Source: Lachnospiraceae bacterium UBA3785
GTDB lineage: Bacteria > Bacillota > Clostridia > Lachnospirales > Lachnospiraceae
Direction of reading: 5' to 3'
Assembly: GCA_002369495.1 (NCBI GenBank)
Contig: DFFD01000036.1
Coordinates: 1 to 29,401 of the forward strand
DNA: 29,401 bases
The notes beneath the pieces are model-generated. The model saw only the letters and a program-made list of their open reading frames with translations, was not told the DNA's origin and made no database searches. Of this stretch, positions 1 to 7,966 are shown in pieces (position 1 is the stretch's first letter; the number at the start of each line of letters is the position of its first letter). The translations under genes and the position numbers were made by a program.

Positions 1-189
1 GGTGTGCGTGACCCGGATCCCGCCGAGGATCCCGGTGTCCGCGCTCTGCCCGCCCTCTTCCGGAAAAAAGGCGGTCTCATCGAGCACCACGTCACGGCCT
101 TCGACGGAGAGGACCTTTGCGGAAAATGAAACCCTGTACGCGTCCTCATAATACAGTTTTCTTGTTTTTACCGTGCTTGCGTCAAGCAT
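1..189 (-). CDS. Alanyl-tRNA editing protein (AlaX-like), N-terminal part only
   Basis: The first 63 residues are visible and the gene runs off the left edge. The segment [10 protein letters not shown] followed by a [19 protein letters not shown] stretch matches the N-terminal beta-barrel domain that free-standing AlaX proteins share with alanyl-tRNA synthetase. In known members this domain leads into a zinc-binding editing domain that hydrolyses Ser-tRNA(Ala) or Gly-tRNA(Ala) in the cytoplasm. The editing motifs lie outside the window, so catalytic competence cannot be judged. The ATG overlaps the fbp stop codon by one base (TAATG), which points to translational coupling with fbp. The usual GGGQPADTG signature reads EGGQSADTG here, a small deviation. 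The family call is from recognition of this N-terminal stretch alone. Confidence 0.8.
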   Translation of the reverse strand, partial: MLDASTVKTRKLYYEDAYRVSFSAKVLSVEGRDVVLDETAFFPEEGGQSADTGILGGIRVTHT

Positions 190-2141
190 TATCTCTTCTC
201 CACAATATCGCCGCTCCGGTAAGCCTCGAGCAGGTATTCAAGCTCCTCGATGCTCTCCCGCAGCTGGTTGCCGGCGTCCGTGTCGCCGACCGACAGTCTC
301 TTCTGGTAAGTCTCCACCATGACGTTGTCCGAATGGATGTCCGTTCCGCTCTTCACGGCGTCCTCCATCGAGGTGAACGGCTTATGGGCGACCAGGCGCA
401 TGCCCCAGGAGTTGTAGATCAGCGTGTAGCCGGCGATGCCGGTCGTTCCCTGGTAGGCTTTCGAGAAGCCGCCGTCGATGACCAGCACCCGCCCGTTGCA
501 GCGGGTCGGCTTCTGTCCGCGCTTGACCGGCACATGCCCGTTGATGATGTGCGTGTGCTCCCCGTGCAGGCCGAACTCCGCGAGGATCCGCGTCACGACC
601 TCCTCGTCGTCGATCAGGCTGTAATAAGGCGTCTTGATCTCCTCGTGGGTCTCCTTCGCTTCTATAAAATACCGCTCGAAAGTCGCCATCTTGTTCTTGC
701 CAAAGAGCGGCGAATCCTTGTTGCACCAGATCCACCAGAGGATATCCTTGCCCTCCTCGACGTGGCGGGGATTCATCGAGAAAAATGCACGCCGCACCAG
801 CGTATCCAGGTAATCGTACAGTTCCTTCCCCTTCAGGCGCTTCTTGTAGACCTGCACTTCCTTGAACTGCCCGTCCTCCGTCAGCGGCATGCAGCCGTGG
901 AACAGAAGATTTCCGTTATAGACCGTGTAGAGCTCGCCCTTCCGGAGCAGGAACTGCATGTGCTCCTGCAGGCGCTTGCAGCCGGTGAAGGCCGCGATCA
1001 GGCGCTCCATGACGTACTCCTCCTCGTCCGAGAGACGGTTCGGGTCCGCCGGATCGATGGTCGGGAAATTCGTATCCATCAGCGGATAGCGCTTCCCGCC
1101 CAGCTCGATCTCGCCGCGCTCAAAATCCACCTTCGAGAAGAGGTCCCGGTCTTCCATGCCGAACTCAGGCCGCCTGTGAACGAGCTGGCCTTCCAGCTTG
1201 AACTGGATCACGGAGATGGCTTTGTGGATCCGCACGTTGAGTTCATTTTCCTCGCCGCGCATCGTCTCTCCCTTGGTCCTGAAGCACAGGCAGGGATCGT
1301 TCCCGTAGGTCTTCGTCGCGAACTGCGCGAGCGGCAGCAGGTTGATTCCGTAGCCGTCCTCCAGGATGCCCAGGTTCCCGTAGCGCGCACAGAAGCGCAC
1401 CACGCAGGCGACCAGCGCCGGCTGCCCGGCGGCTGCCCCCATCCACTCGATGTCGTGGTTGCCCCACTGGATATCGACGCTGTGATAGTCCATCAGCGTG
1501 TCCATGATATCATCCGGGCCGTAGCCGCGGTCATAGATATCGCCAAGGATGTGCAGGTGATCGACGACCAGACGGCGGATCAGCTCCGCGATTGCCTTGA
1601 TAAACTGCGGCGCGCGGCCGATCCGGATGATCGTCGAGACGATCTCGTCGTAGTAGGCCTCCTTGTCCGCGATATCCGCCTTCTCGGTGATCAGTTCCTC
1701 GATCACGTACGCGAAATCCTTCGGCATCGCCTTGCGGATCTTTGAGCGCGTGTACTTGCTGGCGGTGTATTTGCAGACCTCCACCAGACGATAGAGCATG
1801 ACCTTGTACCAGTCATCCATCTCGCCGGGATCCGTGATCTCCTTCTTCACGAGGGCGATCTTCTCGGTCGGATAATAGATGAGCGTCGCAAGCTCCCGGA
1901 TGTCCTTCTCCGGCAGCGTCCGCGCGAACACTTCATTGATCTTCTTCCGGACCGCCCCGGAACCGTTCCGGAGCACATGGGAAAATGACTCGTACTCCCC
2001 GTGAATGTCGGTGATGAAATGCTCCGTCCCCTTCGGCAGGTTCAGGATCGAACTCAGGTTGATGATCTCGGTCGAGGCCTCCGCGATCGTCGGATAGAGC
2101 TCCGAAAGCCTCAAGAGGTAGCGCCTGTCCAGATGTTCCAT
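189..2141 (-). CDS. fbp: Fructose-1,6-bisphosphatase, class III (Firmicutes type)
   Basis: The 650-residue product removes the 1-phosphate from fructose 1,6-bisphosphate, the committed step of gluconeogenesis, in the cytoplasm. It has the calcineurin-like metallophosphatase motifs in order: DIHGE at residues 45-49, GDIYDRG at 200-206 and GNHD at 227-230. Further His residues follow, for example INGHVPV near the C-terminus. Length fits the class III family (about 640-670 residues), which is unrelated to the E. coli class I enzyme. I chose the ATG at 2141 because AAAGGAGG sits just upstream. An in-frame ATG at 2195 would add 18 residues encoded by a GC-rich hairpin and has no ribosome site. DUF1700 lies 54 bp upstream and the AlaX gene overlaps the stop, so the three probably form one operon. 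Confidence 0.96.
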   Translation of the reverse strand: MEHLDRRYLLRLSELYPTIAEASTEIINLSSILNLPKGTEHFITDIHGEYESFSHVLRNGSGAVRKKINEVFARTLPEKDIRELATLIYYPTEKIALVKKEITDPGEMDDWYKVMLYRLVEVCKYTASKYTRSKIRKAMPKDFAYVIEELITEKADIADKEAYYDEIVSTIIRIGRAPQFIKAIAELIRRLVVDHLHILGDIYDRGYGPDDIMDTLMDYHSVDIQWGNHDIEWMGAAAGQPALVACVVRFCARYGNLGILEDGYGINLLPLAQFATKTYGNDPCLCFRTKGETMRGEENELNVRIHKAISVIQFKLEGQLVHRRPEFGMEDRDLFSKVDFERGEIELGGKRYPLMDTNFPTIDPADPNRLSDEEEYVMERLIAAFTGCKRLQEHMQFLLRKGELYTVYNGNLLFHGCMPLTEDGQFKEVQVYKKRLKGKELYDYLDTLVRRAFFSMNPRHVEEGKDILWWIWCNKDSPLFGKNKMATFERYFIEAKETHEEIKTPYYSLIDDEEVVTRILAEFGLHGEHTHIINGHVPVKRGQKPTRCNGRVLVIDGGFSKAYQGTTGIAGYTLIYNSWGMRLVAHKPFTSMEDAVKSGTDIHSDNVMVETYQKRLSVGDTDAGNQLRESIEELEYLLEAYRSGDIVEKR

Positions 2142-2167
2142 AGTCTCCTCCTTTAAAAAGAGAGATA

Positions 2168-2190
2168 CCCCTCCGGTTCGCCCGGAGGGG
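2168..2190 (-). other. GC-rich hairpin between the DUF1700 gene and fbp
   Basis: A perfect 9-bp inverted repeat (CCCCTCCGG and its complement) with a 5-nt loop fills most of the 54-bp gap. On the minus strand it is followed by TATCTCTCTTTTT and then the fbp ribosome site. It resembles a weak intrinsic terminator, an attenuator or an mRNA processing/stability element. The broken T-tract argues against full termination. Confidence 0.55.
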
Positions 2191-2195
2191 CTCAT

Positions 2196-2792
2196 TTATC
2201 GTCGCCTCTTAAAAAATGAACTGATTCCCGTAAACACTGCCATGATCACGATGAGCGGCCAGAAGAAGCGGATGATGTGCGCGACCACGGAAATGATGAC
2301 CACAACCACGAGCAGCGTGATCAGGATGCCCGTGATGAGTCCCCAGTTGAAATTTCCATCCGCGCCGCGGAAAAAACCGGACGTCTTCTCCACTCTCTGC
2401 TCCGGCTGCCGGTCAAAAAAGCCGTTGTCAAACGCCTTCTCCGGTTCCGGTTCCCTGTAGGGAGGCAGTTCCTGGAAATCCGCTTCCTCCGCTTCCGGCT
2501 GCGGCTCCGGCACCATCTCCCGCCTGTCCGCCTCGTACTGGGCCTCCGAGTAGCCCTGCTCGTAGCTGTCCCCCGCATAGATGGACGCCGCGTTCCTGGG
2601 CGAATCCGCGATATTTCTCGCAATCAGGATCGGATCGCCGAGCTCGGCGGTCACCTCCTCCTCGGTACGGCCTTTGGCGATCTCCGCGTCAATATAGCCG
2701 ATGTAATAGCGCGTCTCGCTCATGACCGCCTGAGGGTCAAAATCTTCGCTGAGCTTCTCCGCGAGCGTGTCGATAAATTCCTGCCTGGTCAT
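2196..2792 (-). CDS. DUF1700 (HAAS-domain) membrane protein
   Basis: This 198-residue protein begins MTRQEFIDTL and carries the short helical DUF1700/HAAS domain at residues 1-65, ending in the typical ELGDPILIARNI segment. A low-complexity acidic, Pro/Glu-rich linker spans about 90-140. Two hydrophobic helices follow at about 151-171 and 174-193, and the protein ends in KRRR. Family members are usually encoded beside PadR-type regulators and are thought to be membrane-associated regulatory or envelope proteins; no PadR gene is present here. I chose the ATG at 2792, which follows AGGAAAGGAAG, over an in-frame upstream start at 2864 that would run through the tRNA terminator. The gene begins only 21 bp past the terminator T-tract, leaving no room for its own promoter. 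Its function is unknown. Confidence 0.85.
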   Translation of the reverse strand: MTRQEFIDTLAEKLSEDFDPQAVMSETRYYIGYIDAEIAKGRTEEEVTAELGDPILIARNIADSPRNAASIYAGDSYEQGYSEAQYEADRREMVPEPQPEAEEADFQELPPYREPEPEKAFDNGFFDRQPEQRVEKTSGFFRGADGNFNWGLITGILITLLVVVVIISVVAHIIRFFWPLIVIMAVFTGISSFFKRRR

Positions 2793-2813
2793 CGGGCTTC
2801 TTCCTTTCCTGAT

Positions 2814-2849
2814 AAAAAAACAGAGCGCATCGGAAACCCGATACGCTCT
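2814..2849 (-). terminator. Intrinsic terminator after tRNA-Arg
   Basis: A 12-bp stem (AGAGCGTATCGG against CCGATGCGCTCT, one G-T wobble) with a GTTT loop is followed on the minus strand by GTTTTTTT. It starts 3 bp past the tRNA 3' end and finishes 21 bp before the DUF1700 start codon. Confidence 0.9.
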
Positions 2850-2852
2850 AAC

Positions 2853-2926
2853 CGTTCGGGACAAGATTCGAACTCGCGACCTTCTGGTCCGTAGCCAGAC
2901 GCTCTATCCAGCTGAGCTACCCGAAC
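2853..2926 (-). tRNA. tRNA-Arg (anticodon ACG)
   Basis: The 74-nt gene folds as a complete cloverleaf: acceptor GTTCGGG with CCCGAAC, D arm GCTC/GAGC, anticodon stem TCTGG/CCAGA around loop CTACGGA, and T arm with loop TTCGAAT. The anticodon ACG would be modified to ICG and read CGU, CGC and CGA. The discriminator base is G, and the 3' CCA is not encoded, so it must be added after transcription. Confidence 0.97.
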
Positions 2927-2954
2927 ATGGTTGCTGTCATCAACAACAGCACAT

Positions 2955-2983
2955 ATATTAGCGCGAAATGCGGGCTTTGTCAA
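2955..2983 (-). promoter_or_regulatory. Consensus sigma-A promoter for tRNA-Arg
   Basis: A perfect -35 TTGACA (2978-2983) is separated by 17 bp from the -10 TAATAT (2955-2960) on the minus strand. The predicted start is about 20 bp before the tRNA 5' end. It is the only visible promoter for the tRNA, and probably for the DUF1700-fbp-AlaX genes beyond it. Confidence 0.88.
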
Positions 2984-3075
2984 GTGCATTTTTGAAAAAT
3001 ATTTTCGTTTCTGCACCGGCCTTCCCCTCTATTCTAACAGAAGTTCAGCCTCCGCGCAAGAAGCCCGCGCGCTCT

Positions 3076-3972
3076 TTATAAAATGAACTGCAGAATGACC
3101 CCCGACAGGAAGGAAATTCCCACCAGAAGTCCCAGCACCGTGAGATTGTCCCTCATATCTCTGTTGACCCGGAAGAGGACCAGGAGCCCCAGGCCCGCCG
3201 AGGAGGCGAGGCCGGCGATTGCCGAGCCGAAGCTCAGCACGCCCTCGATGTAGAGCCTCGTCAGCATGACCGATGCCGCACAGTTCGGGATCAGGCCGAT
3301 GATGCTCGCAAGGAGCGGCTGGAATACGCTTCCGTCGAGAAAGATCCGGCTCACCGCCTCGCTGCCGAAACCCTCCATGACAAGCCCGATCGCGAAGCTG
3401 AACAGAAAAAGGTAGAAAAATACTTCTTTCGTGTGATTGAAGGCCGGCCAAACGATATATTTCCAGGCCGGCTCCCCCGGATGATGCCTGATATCCTCGT
3501 CGGTCTCCCCCTCCGTCTCCTCGCCGCAGAGGTCCTTCGGGGTCTTCCTGTGCGCGGCTGCGCCGAAGAATCCTCTGCGCTCCAGCGCATAGACGAGGTA
3601 GCCTCCGACCGTACCGATCAGGATCTTGGCCACCAGCAGGACGCCGATGTCCGAAAAATGCTCCGGCTCTGCCATGAGGATCACCAGGGCCTCATCCGAG
3701 GTGGAAAGATAGACCGACAGCAGCGTGCCCATCGAGATCACGCCAGCGGCATAAAAGTTCGAGGCCATGATAGAGAAGCCGCACTGGGGCACGAAACCGA
3801 GTATACTGCCGACCAGCGGCCCGAAACCGCCGGCGCGCGCGAGGAAGTCGTTCATTTGTCCGCTCACCCTGTGCTCCAGCGCTTCGAGCATGAAAAAGGC
3901 TACAAAGAGAAACGGCAGCATCCTTATGCAGTCGAATGCGGCGTCAAGAAAAACGTCGATAAAAAGTTCCAT
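3076..3972 (-). CDS. Predicted heavy-metal/manganese exporter, ArsP_2-type multi-helix permease
   Basis: The 298-residue product is almost wholly hydrophobic. It has two similar halves separated by a charged cytoplasmic loop at about residues 135-175. The halves carry related signatures (GFVPQCGFSIMASNFYAAG near 59-77, and GLIPNCAASVMLTRLYIEG in the second half), each with the P-x-C motif typical of this 10-TM family. Members are annotated as arsenic efflux proteins or putative manganese transporters; the substrate cannot be read from sequence. The conserved Cys in each repeat suits soft-metal handling. I chose the ATG at 3972, preceded by CAGGGAG, over one 39 bp upstream. The gene has its own promoter, and a possible operator lies in its leader. 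Confidence 0.8.
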   Translation of the reverse strand: MELFIDVFLDAAFDCIRMLPFLFVAFFMLEALEHRVSGQMNDFLARAGGFGPLVGSILGFVPQCGFSIMASNFYAAGVISMGTLLSVYLSTSDEALVILMAEPEHFSDIGVLLVAKILIGTVGGYLVYALERRGFFGAAAHRKTPKDLCGEETEGETDEDIRHHPGEPAWKYIVWPAFNHTKEVFFYLFLFSFAIGLVMEGFGSEAVSRIFLDGSVFQPLLASIIGLIPNCAASVMLTRLYIEGVLSFGSAIAGLASSAGLGLLVLFRVNRDMRDNLTVLGLLVGISFLSGVILQFIL

Positions 3973-4005
3973 AAATCTCCCTGATACCTGAATACATCGA
4001 GATAT

Positions 4006-4025
4006 GAACAATCATTGAATTGTTC
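4006..4025. promoter_or_regulatory. Inverted repeat in the exporter leader, candidate operator
   Basis: GAACAAT and ATTGTTC form a perfect 7-bp inverted repeat around a 6-bp centre, 34 bp upstream of the exporter start codon. It could bind a dimeric metal-responsive regulator or form a small hairpin in the mRNA. It does not match a regulator site I can name. Confidence 0.45.
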
Positions 4026-4033
4026 TGAAAATG

Positions 4034-4070
4034 AAAACGGCTCCGCCGGGTCTGCCGGCGAAGCCATTTT
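4034..4070 (-). terminator. Intrinsic terminator after ptsI (symmetrical A/T flanks)
   Basis: On the minus strand, AAAATGGCTTCGCCGG pairs with CCGGCGGAGCCGTTTT (two G-T wobbles) around a short CAGAC-type loop, followed by CATTTTC. The A-tract/T-tract flanks would make it work on either strand. It lies 43 bp past the ptsI stop. Confidence 0.8.
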
Positions 4071-4099
4071 ATAATACTTACTGTGCGTTCTCCTGTCAA
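4071..4099 (-). promoter_or_regulatory. Sigma-A-like promoter between ptsI and its terminator
   Basis: The -35 TTGACA (4094-4099) is a perfect match and lies 17 bp from the -10 TATTAT (4071-4076). The predicted start falls at the base of the 4034-4070 hairpin. A transcript for the exporter would therefore begin with that stem-loop. Confidence 0.65.
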
Positions 4100-4113
4100 G
4101 GGAAAGTTTACAT

Positions 4114-5730
4114 TCAATCCATGTCGCGGATCGCTTTTCTGGTGCGGAGGATCGAGGACGGGCTCATGGACAGCTCGTCGATGCCCATCTCGACAAAGGT
4201 TTCGGTCAGAGCCGGATCAGCGCCGAGCTCGCCGCAGATGCCGACCCAGATGCCGTGCCTGTGGCCTGCGTCGATCGTCATCTGGATCGCCTTGAGGACT
4301 GCCGGATGATGCGCGTCGAAGAATCTCTCGAGCTTCTGGTTCTGGCGGTCGATCGCCAGCGTGTACTGCGTCAGGTCGTTCGTGCCGATCGAGAAGAAAT
4401 CGACCAGCTCCGCGAGATCGTCCGCGATGAGGACAGAAGCCGGGGTCTCGATCATGATACCGACATTGATATCCTTCTTGAACGGGACATCCTTGGCCAT
4501 GAGCTCGTGCTTCACGGACTCAAGAATCCTGAGGCAGGTCTCAACCTCCCACTGAGAAGCGATCATCGGGAACATGATTGCGATGTTGCCGAACGCGGAA
4601 GCGCGGAGCAGCGCGCGGAGCTGCGTGCGGAAGATCTCCTCCCTCTCAAGGCAGATACGGACTGCGCGGAAGCCGAGAGCCGGGTTCTCTTCCTTGTCGA
4701 GCTGGAAGTAATCGATCTGCTTGTCAGCGCCGATGTCCAGCGTGCGGATGATGACCTGCTTGCCGGCCATCAGCTCAGCGACCTGCTTGTAGGCCTGGAA
4801 CTGCTGCTCTTCCGACGGATAGTTGTCGTTCTGGAGATACAGGAACTCGGAGCGGAACAGGCCGACGCCGGCGGCGTCATTTTCAAGAACATAGGCGACG
4901 TCGCCGACACCGCCGATGTTGGCGTACAGCTTGATGTGGCGGCCGGACTTGGTGACCGTGTCCTTGCCCTTCAGCTCGTTCAGGAGCCTCTTCTTCTCCG
5001 CTTCCTTCTCCTTGAGTGCCTTGTACTGCTCAAGAGTCGCCTCATCCGGATCAACGATGATGGTGCTCTTCATGCCGTCGACGATCGCCATCCTGCCGTT
5101 CACATCGTTCGGGATCGGGACCTGGACAAGCGCCGGGATATTCATCGTGCGGGCCAGGATCGCGGTGTGGGAGTTCGTGGAGCCCGCTCTGGTGACGAAG
5201 GACAGGACCATCGCCTTGTCGAGCTGGACGGTCTCCGACGGGGCAAGGTCGTCAGCCACGAGGATGACCGGCTCCGTGAACTTGTTGGCGCTGGTGCCGC
5301 CGCCCTGGAGGTCGGTGATGAGACGGTTGGAGATATCCTTGATGTCCGCCGCACGGCCTCTCATGTACTCGTCTTCCATGCTGGCGAACATGTCCGCGAA
5401 ATTGTCGCCCGTTGTCGCGACCGCGAACTCGGCGTTGACCTTCTGCTCCTTGATCATCTCCTCGATGGACTCGCTGTAATCGTCGTCCTCGAGCATCATC
5501 TGGTGGACCTGGAAGATCTCGGCGTGCGCTTCGCCGACATCCTTCAGGGCCTTCTCATAGAGTGCCTGCAGCTCTTCGAGCGCCTGCTCCTTGGCAGCTG
5601 CCAGACGGGCAAGTTCAGCGTCCACATCGTTTATGTGCTCTCTGCGGACAGGGCCGCCGCTCTTGACCATCTCGGCGATCCGTCCGATGGCGATTCCCTG
5701 ATAAGCAGCTTTACCGGTATACTTTTCCAT
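4114..5730 (-). CDS. ptsI: PTS enzyme I (phosphoenolpyruvate-protein phosphotransferase)
   Basis: This 538-residue cytoplasmic enzyme takes phosphate from phosphoenolpyruvate and passes it to HPr, the first step of all PTS sugar uptake. The phospho-acceptor is His188 in GSTNSHTAILAR. The PEP-binding barrel has GVGLFRSEFLYL, IGTNDLTQYTLAIDR and the GICGELGAD segment with the catalytic Cys near residue 498. Length is slightly under the common 570 residues, the C-terminus ending soon after the SSILRTRKAIR stretch. AAAGGAG sits 6 bp before the ATG. No ptsH (HPr) gene is adjacent, unlike the ptsHI operons of many Firmicutes. Its own promoter and terminator make it a one-gene transcription unit. 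Confidence 0.97.
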   Translation of the reverse strand: MEKYTGKAAYQGIAIGRIAEMVKSGGPVRREHINDVDAELARLAAAKEQALEELQALYEKALKDVGEAHAEIFQVHQMMLEDDDYSESIEEMIKEQKVNAEFAVATTGDNFADMFASMEDEYMRGRAADIKDISNRLITDLQGGGTSANKFTEPVILVADDLAPSETVQLDKAMVLSFVTRAGSTNSHTAILARTMNIPALVQVPIPNDVNGRMAIVDGMKSTIIVDPDEATLEQYKALKEKEAEKKRLLNELKGKDTVTKSGRHIKLYANIGGVGDVAYVLENDAAGVGLFRSEFLYLQNDNYPSEEQQFQAYKQVAELMAGKQVIIRTLDIGADKQIDYFQLDKEENPALGFRAVRICLEREEIFRTQLRALLRASAFGNIAIMFPMIASQWEVETCLRILESVKHELMAKDVPFKKDINVGIMIETPASVLIADDLAELVDFFSIGTNDLTQYTLAIDRQNQKLERFFDAHHPAVLKAIQMTIDAGHRHGIWVGICGELGADPALTETFVEMGIDELSMSPSSILRTRKAIRDMD

Positions 5731-5801
5731 AGTGTACTCCTTTATTCTTTGTATTTTCCCCTTGCCGGACAGGTTCGGGGATATGCGCTGTATCTTTATT
5801 C

Positions 5802-5830
5802 ATTATATTCGAAAAAGGAGTCACTTTCAA
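5802..5830 (-). promoter_or_regulatory. ptsI promoter
   Basis: A -35 TTGAAA (5825-5830) stands 17 bp from a perfect -10 TATAAT (5802-5807) on the minus strand, leaving a leader of about 65 nt before ptsI. No catabolite-response (cre) site or antiterminator hairpin was evident nearby. Confidence 0.85.
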
Positions 5831-5863
5831 CGATAAAATTGTGAATTCCGTATAATTATTGGC

Positions 5864-5902
5864 AAAAGAAAACGGCATCCGGACGAGATGCCGGATGCCG
5901 TT
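5864..5902 (-). terminator. Intrinsic terminator closing the glycan cluster
   Basis: A perfect 12-bp stem (AACGGCATCCGG and its complement, 5871-5902) with an 8-nt loop is followed on the minus strand by TTCTTTT. It lies 12 bp past the stop of the last cluster gene and insulates ptsI from it. Confidence 0.88.
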
Positions 5903-5914
5903 CAAATATCTTAT

Positions 5915-7171
5915 TCACTTTGCGGAATACAGGGCGGCTTCCACAGCCATCACCATGTAAAAGACGCCGATCGCAGCGCACGCGACGATCCCGCCCAGCA
6001 TGTATCTGGTGGAAAGCACCGCGATATAGGTATAAGCGGCACTGTAGCGCCTGAAGATCCCGGTCGCCATCACAAGCACGGCGAACACCTCAAGAAGAAG
6101 CGCCGATCCTGCAAATGAAAACTTTACAAACCCGCCGCTGCCTTTCCGTCTCGAGATGATCAGCAGCAGAATGATTGAACCCAGCACACTTGCCGTCAGG
6201 ATCACCAGCAGGATGAGCCTTAAGGAGCCGGTCTGTCCGAACAGGGAAGCGTCCGGAGCCGCCGCGACCATACCGGCGTAGTATTCGCCGCCTTTTGCCG
6301 CCAGAGCCGCCGCATCAGGGCTTCCCGCTGCGGCCGCCTCGATCTGCCCGATCAGTGTTCCGCAGTCCGGTTCAAACGAACCCTCATTGTATGCAGCCCT
6401 CAGAGAATCCTTGATATCCAGGATCACCTGGCCTCCGACAAGCACATCCTTCGTGAAGATGACACCGCTGCCTTCTTCCGCAGCCAGGGCATTCAATCCT
6501 GTGAGAAAATCATTCTCGAACACAACCGCGCAGGAGGACCGGTTAACGGCGTCCGCCATCGGCTGGTACGTGAACAGCGAATAAAACAGTCCCCCGCTGA
6601 TCGCAGCCGCCGTGAGCAGGACCGCCAGAAGAGCGGCAAGAACGGCCGAGGCTCCTTTCCGGGGCGTCCTTTCCCGATCATCCGGCTCTCCGCGATAGCG
6701 AAATGCTTCCTCCCGGACAGGTTCAGGAGCTGAAACAGGGGCTGCCTCCCCGGTTTCCCGCCTCTCCGTCTCCGGCTGAAAAGCCTCCAGAGGGGATTCC
6801 TGAGGATGCTGCGCCTCGTCCTGCTGCCTTTCCCGCACTCTGCTGAGTTCCCGGGCAAGCGTATCTTCCGGCTGCCGGATCGCAGGCTTAGGTTTTGAGG
6901 TGTCCGCGAGCTCCCGCTCCAGGTCCATCCTCTTCGGTGCCGCCGCTTCCTTCTTCAGGGAGCTTTCAGCGAGCTTCTCCTCCAGGGTCTTCTTCGGAAC
7001 TCCGTCCGGAAAACTGTCGTCAGCATGATAGACTTCCCGGCTGTTTTCGTTGAAGACCTGGTTCAGGGAACTAATCAGCTGCTGCTCCGACTGAACAGTC
7101 TTCCTCACAGAATCGAATTCCCTCGATTTTTTCGCGAGAGCTTCCTCTACCTGCCTTTCGTATTCTGACAT
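5915..7171 (-). CDS. Unknown four-helix membrane protein beside the tyrosine kinase
   Basis: I do not recognise this 418-residue protein. Residues 1-170 are hydrophilic and very rich in Glu, Lys, Arg and Pro, with a coiled-coil-like start (about 1-40) and a disordered middle. Helix 1 is at about 174-199, followed by a domain of about 115 residues, presumably extracellular, with two Cys (214 and 270) that could form a disulfide. Helices lie at about 317-340, 350-372 and 390-413. It follows the CpsD-like kinase by 25 bp, has a GGAGGT ribosome site, and is the last gene before a strong terminator, so it is almost certainly co-expressed with the kinase. A role as kinase partner, substrate or scaffold for polymer assembly is inference. 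It has no Wzx- or Wzy-like features: too few helices. Confidence 0.8.
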   Translation of the reverse strand: MSEYERQVEEALAKKSREFDSVRKTVQSEQQLISSLNQVFNENSREVYHADDSFPDGVPKKTLEEKLAESSLKKEAAAPKRMDLERELADTSKPKPAIRQPEDTLARELSRVRERQQDEAQHPQESPLEAFQPETERRETGEAAPVSAPEPVREEAFRYRGEPDDRERTPRKGASAVLAALLAVLLTAAAISGGLFYSLFTYQPMADAVNRSSCAVVFENDFLTGLNALAAEEGSGVIFTKDVLVGGQVILDIKDSLRAAYNEGSFEPDCGTLIGQIEAAAAGSPDAAALAAKGGEYYAGMVAAAPDASLFGQTGSLRLILLVILTASVLGSIILLLIISRRKGSGGFVKFSFAGSALLLEVFAVLVMATGIFRRYSAAYTYIAVLSTRYMLGGIVACAAIGVFYMVMAVEAALYSAK

Positions 7172-7196
7172 TTACCGCACCTCCGCGCCGGGACGG

Positions 7197-7940
7197 TCAT
7201 TTTTTTCTGCCATGTTTTTCTGACTTCTCGTCGCCGTAGTATTTGCCATAATATTTTCCGTAATATTTCTTATAGTAATAGTTATAGTAGCTGCCCTGCT
7301 TCATCTTCACTTTGTTGATGACAGCTCCGAGGATCCTGACGCCGGACGCTTCCAGCTGCTTCTTGCACTCAACAACCATGCGGCTGCCGACGCCGGCCTG
7401 CTCGACGACCATGACCGCGCCGTCGCAGTTCTTCGCTACGACCGCCGCATCGATGGCGGCGCCGAGCGGAGCGCAGTCGATCAGCACATAGTCGAAATAG
7501 CTGCGGCCGAGGTCGATCAGGTCCTTCATGTAGCTCTTCTCAAGAATTTCCGTCGGGTTCGGTACCGAAGGACCGGAAAATACAAGGAACAGCCCCGGAA
7601 CGTTCGTCGAGTAGAAAACCTCCTCGATCGTCTTCTGGCCGGACAGAAAATGCGAGAGTCCGTAAATTTCCTTATTGTTCTCCCCCTTCGCGTGAAGGCG
7701 GCGAAGCATGACGGATTTGCGCATGTCGGTGTCGATCAGAAGCACGTTCTTGCCGGACTCGCTGATCGATCTTGCAAGGTCCAGAACAACCGTGCTCTTG
7801 CCTTCATCCGGGACGCAGCTCGTGAACATGATGGTGCGCACGTCGTCGCCGCAGAACTGGATGTTCGTGCGGAGAGAACGCAGCGATTCTTTCATAGCGT
7901 AGCCCGGCTCTTTTTCAAAACTGATAAAAACCTTTTCCAT
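7197..7940 (-). CDS. CpsD/CapB-like bacterial tyrosine kinase (BY-kinase)
   Basis: This 247-residue P-loop kinase has Walker A (SCVPDEGKST, 41-50, Lys48), Walker A' (VLLIDTDMR, 66-74) and Walker B (VLIDCAP) motifs. Its C-terminal cluster holds 11 Tyr at residues 218-235, the autophosphorylation tail, arranged as YY pairs spaced by GK or KK. It lacks membrane helices; in Firmicutes such kinases are activated by the separate CpsC-like membrane adaptor, here encoded 26 bp upstream. By family knowledge, its phosphorylation cycle sets polymer length and amount, opposed by the CpsB-like phosphatase two genes upstream. The AAGGAAGGG ribosome site is about 11 nt from the ATG, longer than optimal. Confidence 0.94.
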   Translation of the reverse strand: MEKVFISFEKEPGYAMKESLRSLRTNIQFCGDDVRTIMFTSCVPDEGKSTVVLDLARSISESGKNVLLIDTDMRKSVMLRRLHAKGENNKEIYGLSHFLSGQKTIEEVFYSTNVPGLFLVFSGPSVPNPTEILEKSYMKDLIDLGRSYFDYVLIDCAPLGAAIDAAVVAKNCDGAVMVVEQAGVGSRMVVECKKQLEASGVRILGAVINKVKMKQGSYYNYYYKKYYGKYYGKYYGDEKSEKHGRKK

Positions 7941-7966
7941 GTAAGGTCCATCCCTTCCTTATAAGA

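Noticed and set aside
117..1745. Long plus-strand open frame of 542 codons
   Set aside because: It lies opposite fbp, whose motifs are complete, and its product is an Arg/Val/Leu/Asp-rich shadow with no ribosome site or family signature.
2142..2195. Longer fbp start at the upstream in-frame ATG
   Set aside because: The extra 18 residues are encoded through a perfect hairpin and no ribosome site precedes that ATG, whereas AAAGGAGG precedes 2141.
3040..3070. GC-rich imperfect hairpin after the exporter gene as a terminator
   Set aside because: The stem is only about five pairs with a long loop and no T-tract follows, so I did not call it.
4255..5844. Long plus-strand open frame of 529 codons
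   Set aside because: It is the antisense of ptsI, a highly conserved enzyme; the composition is typical of a GC-rich shadow frame.
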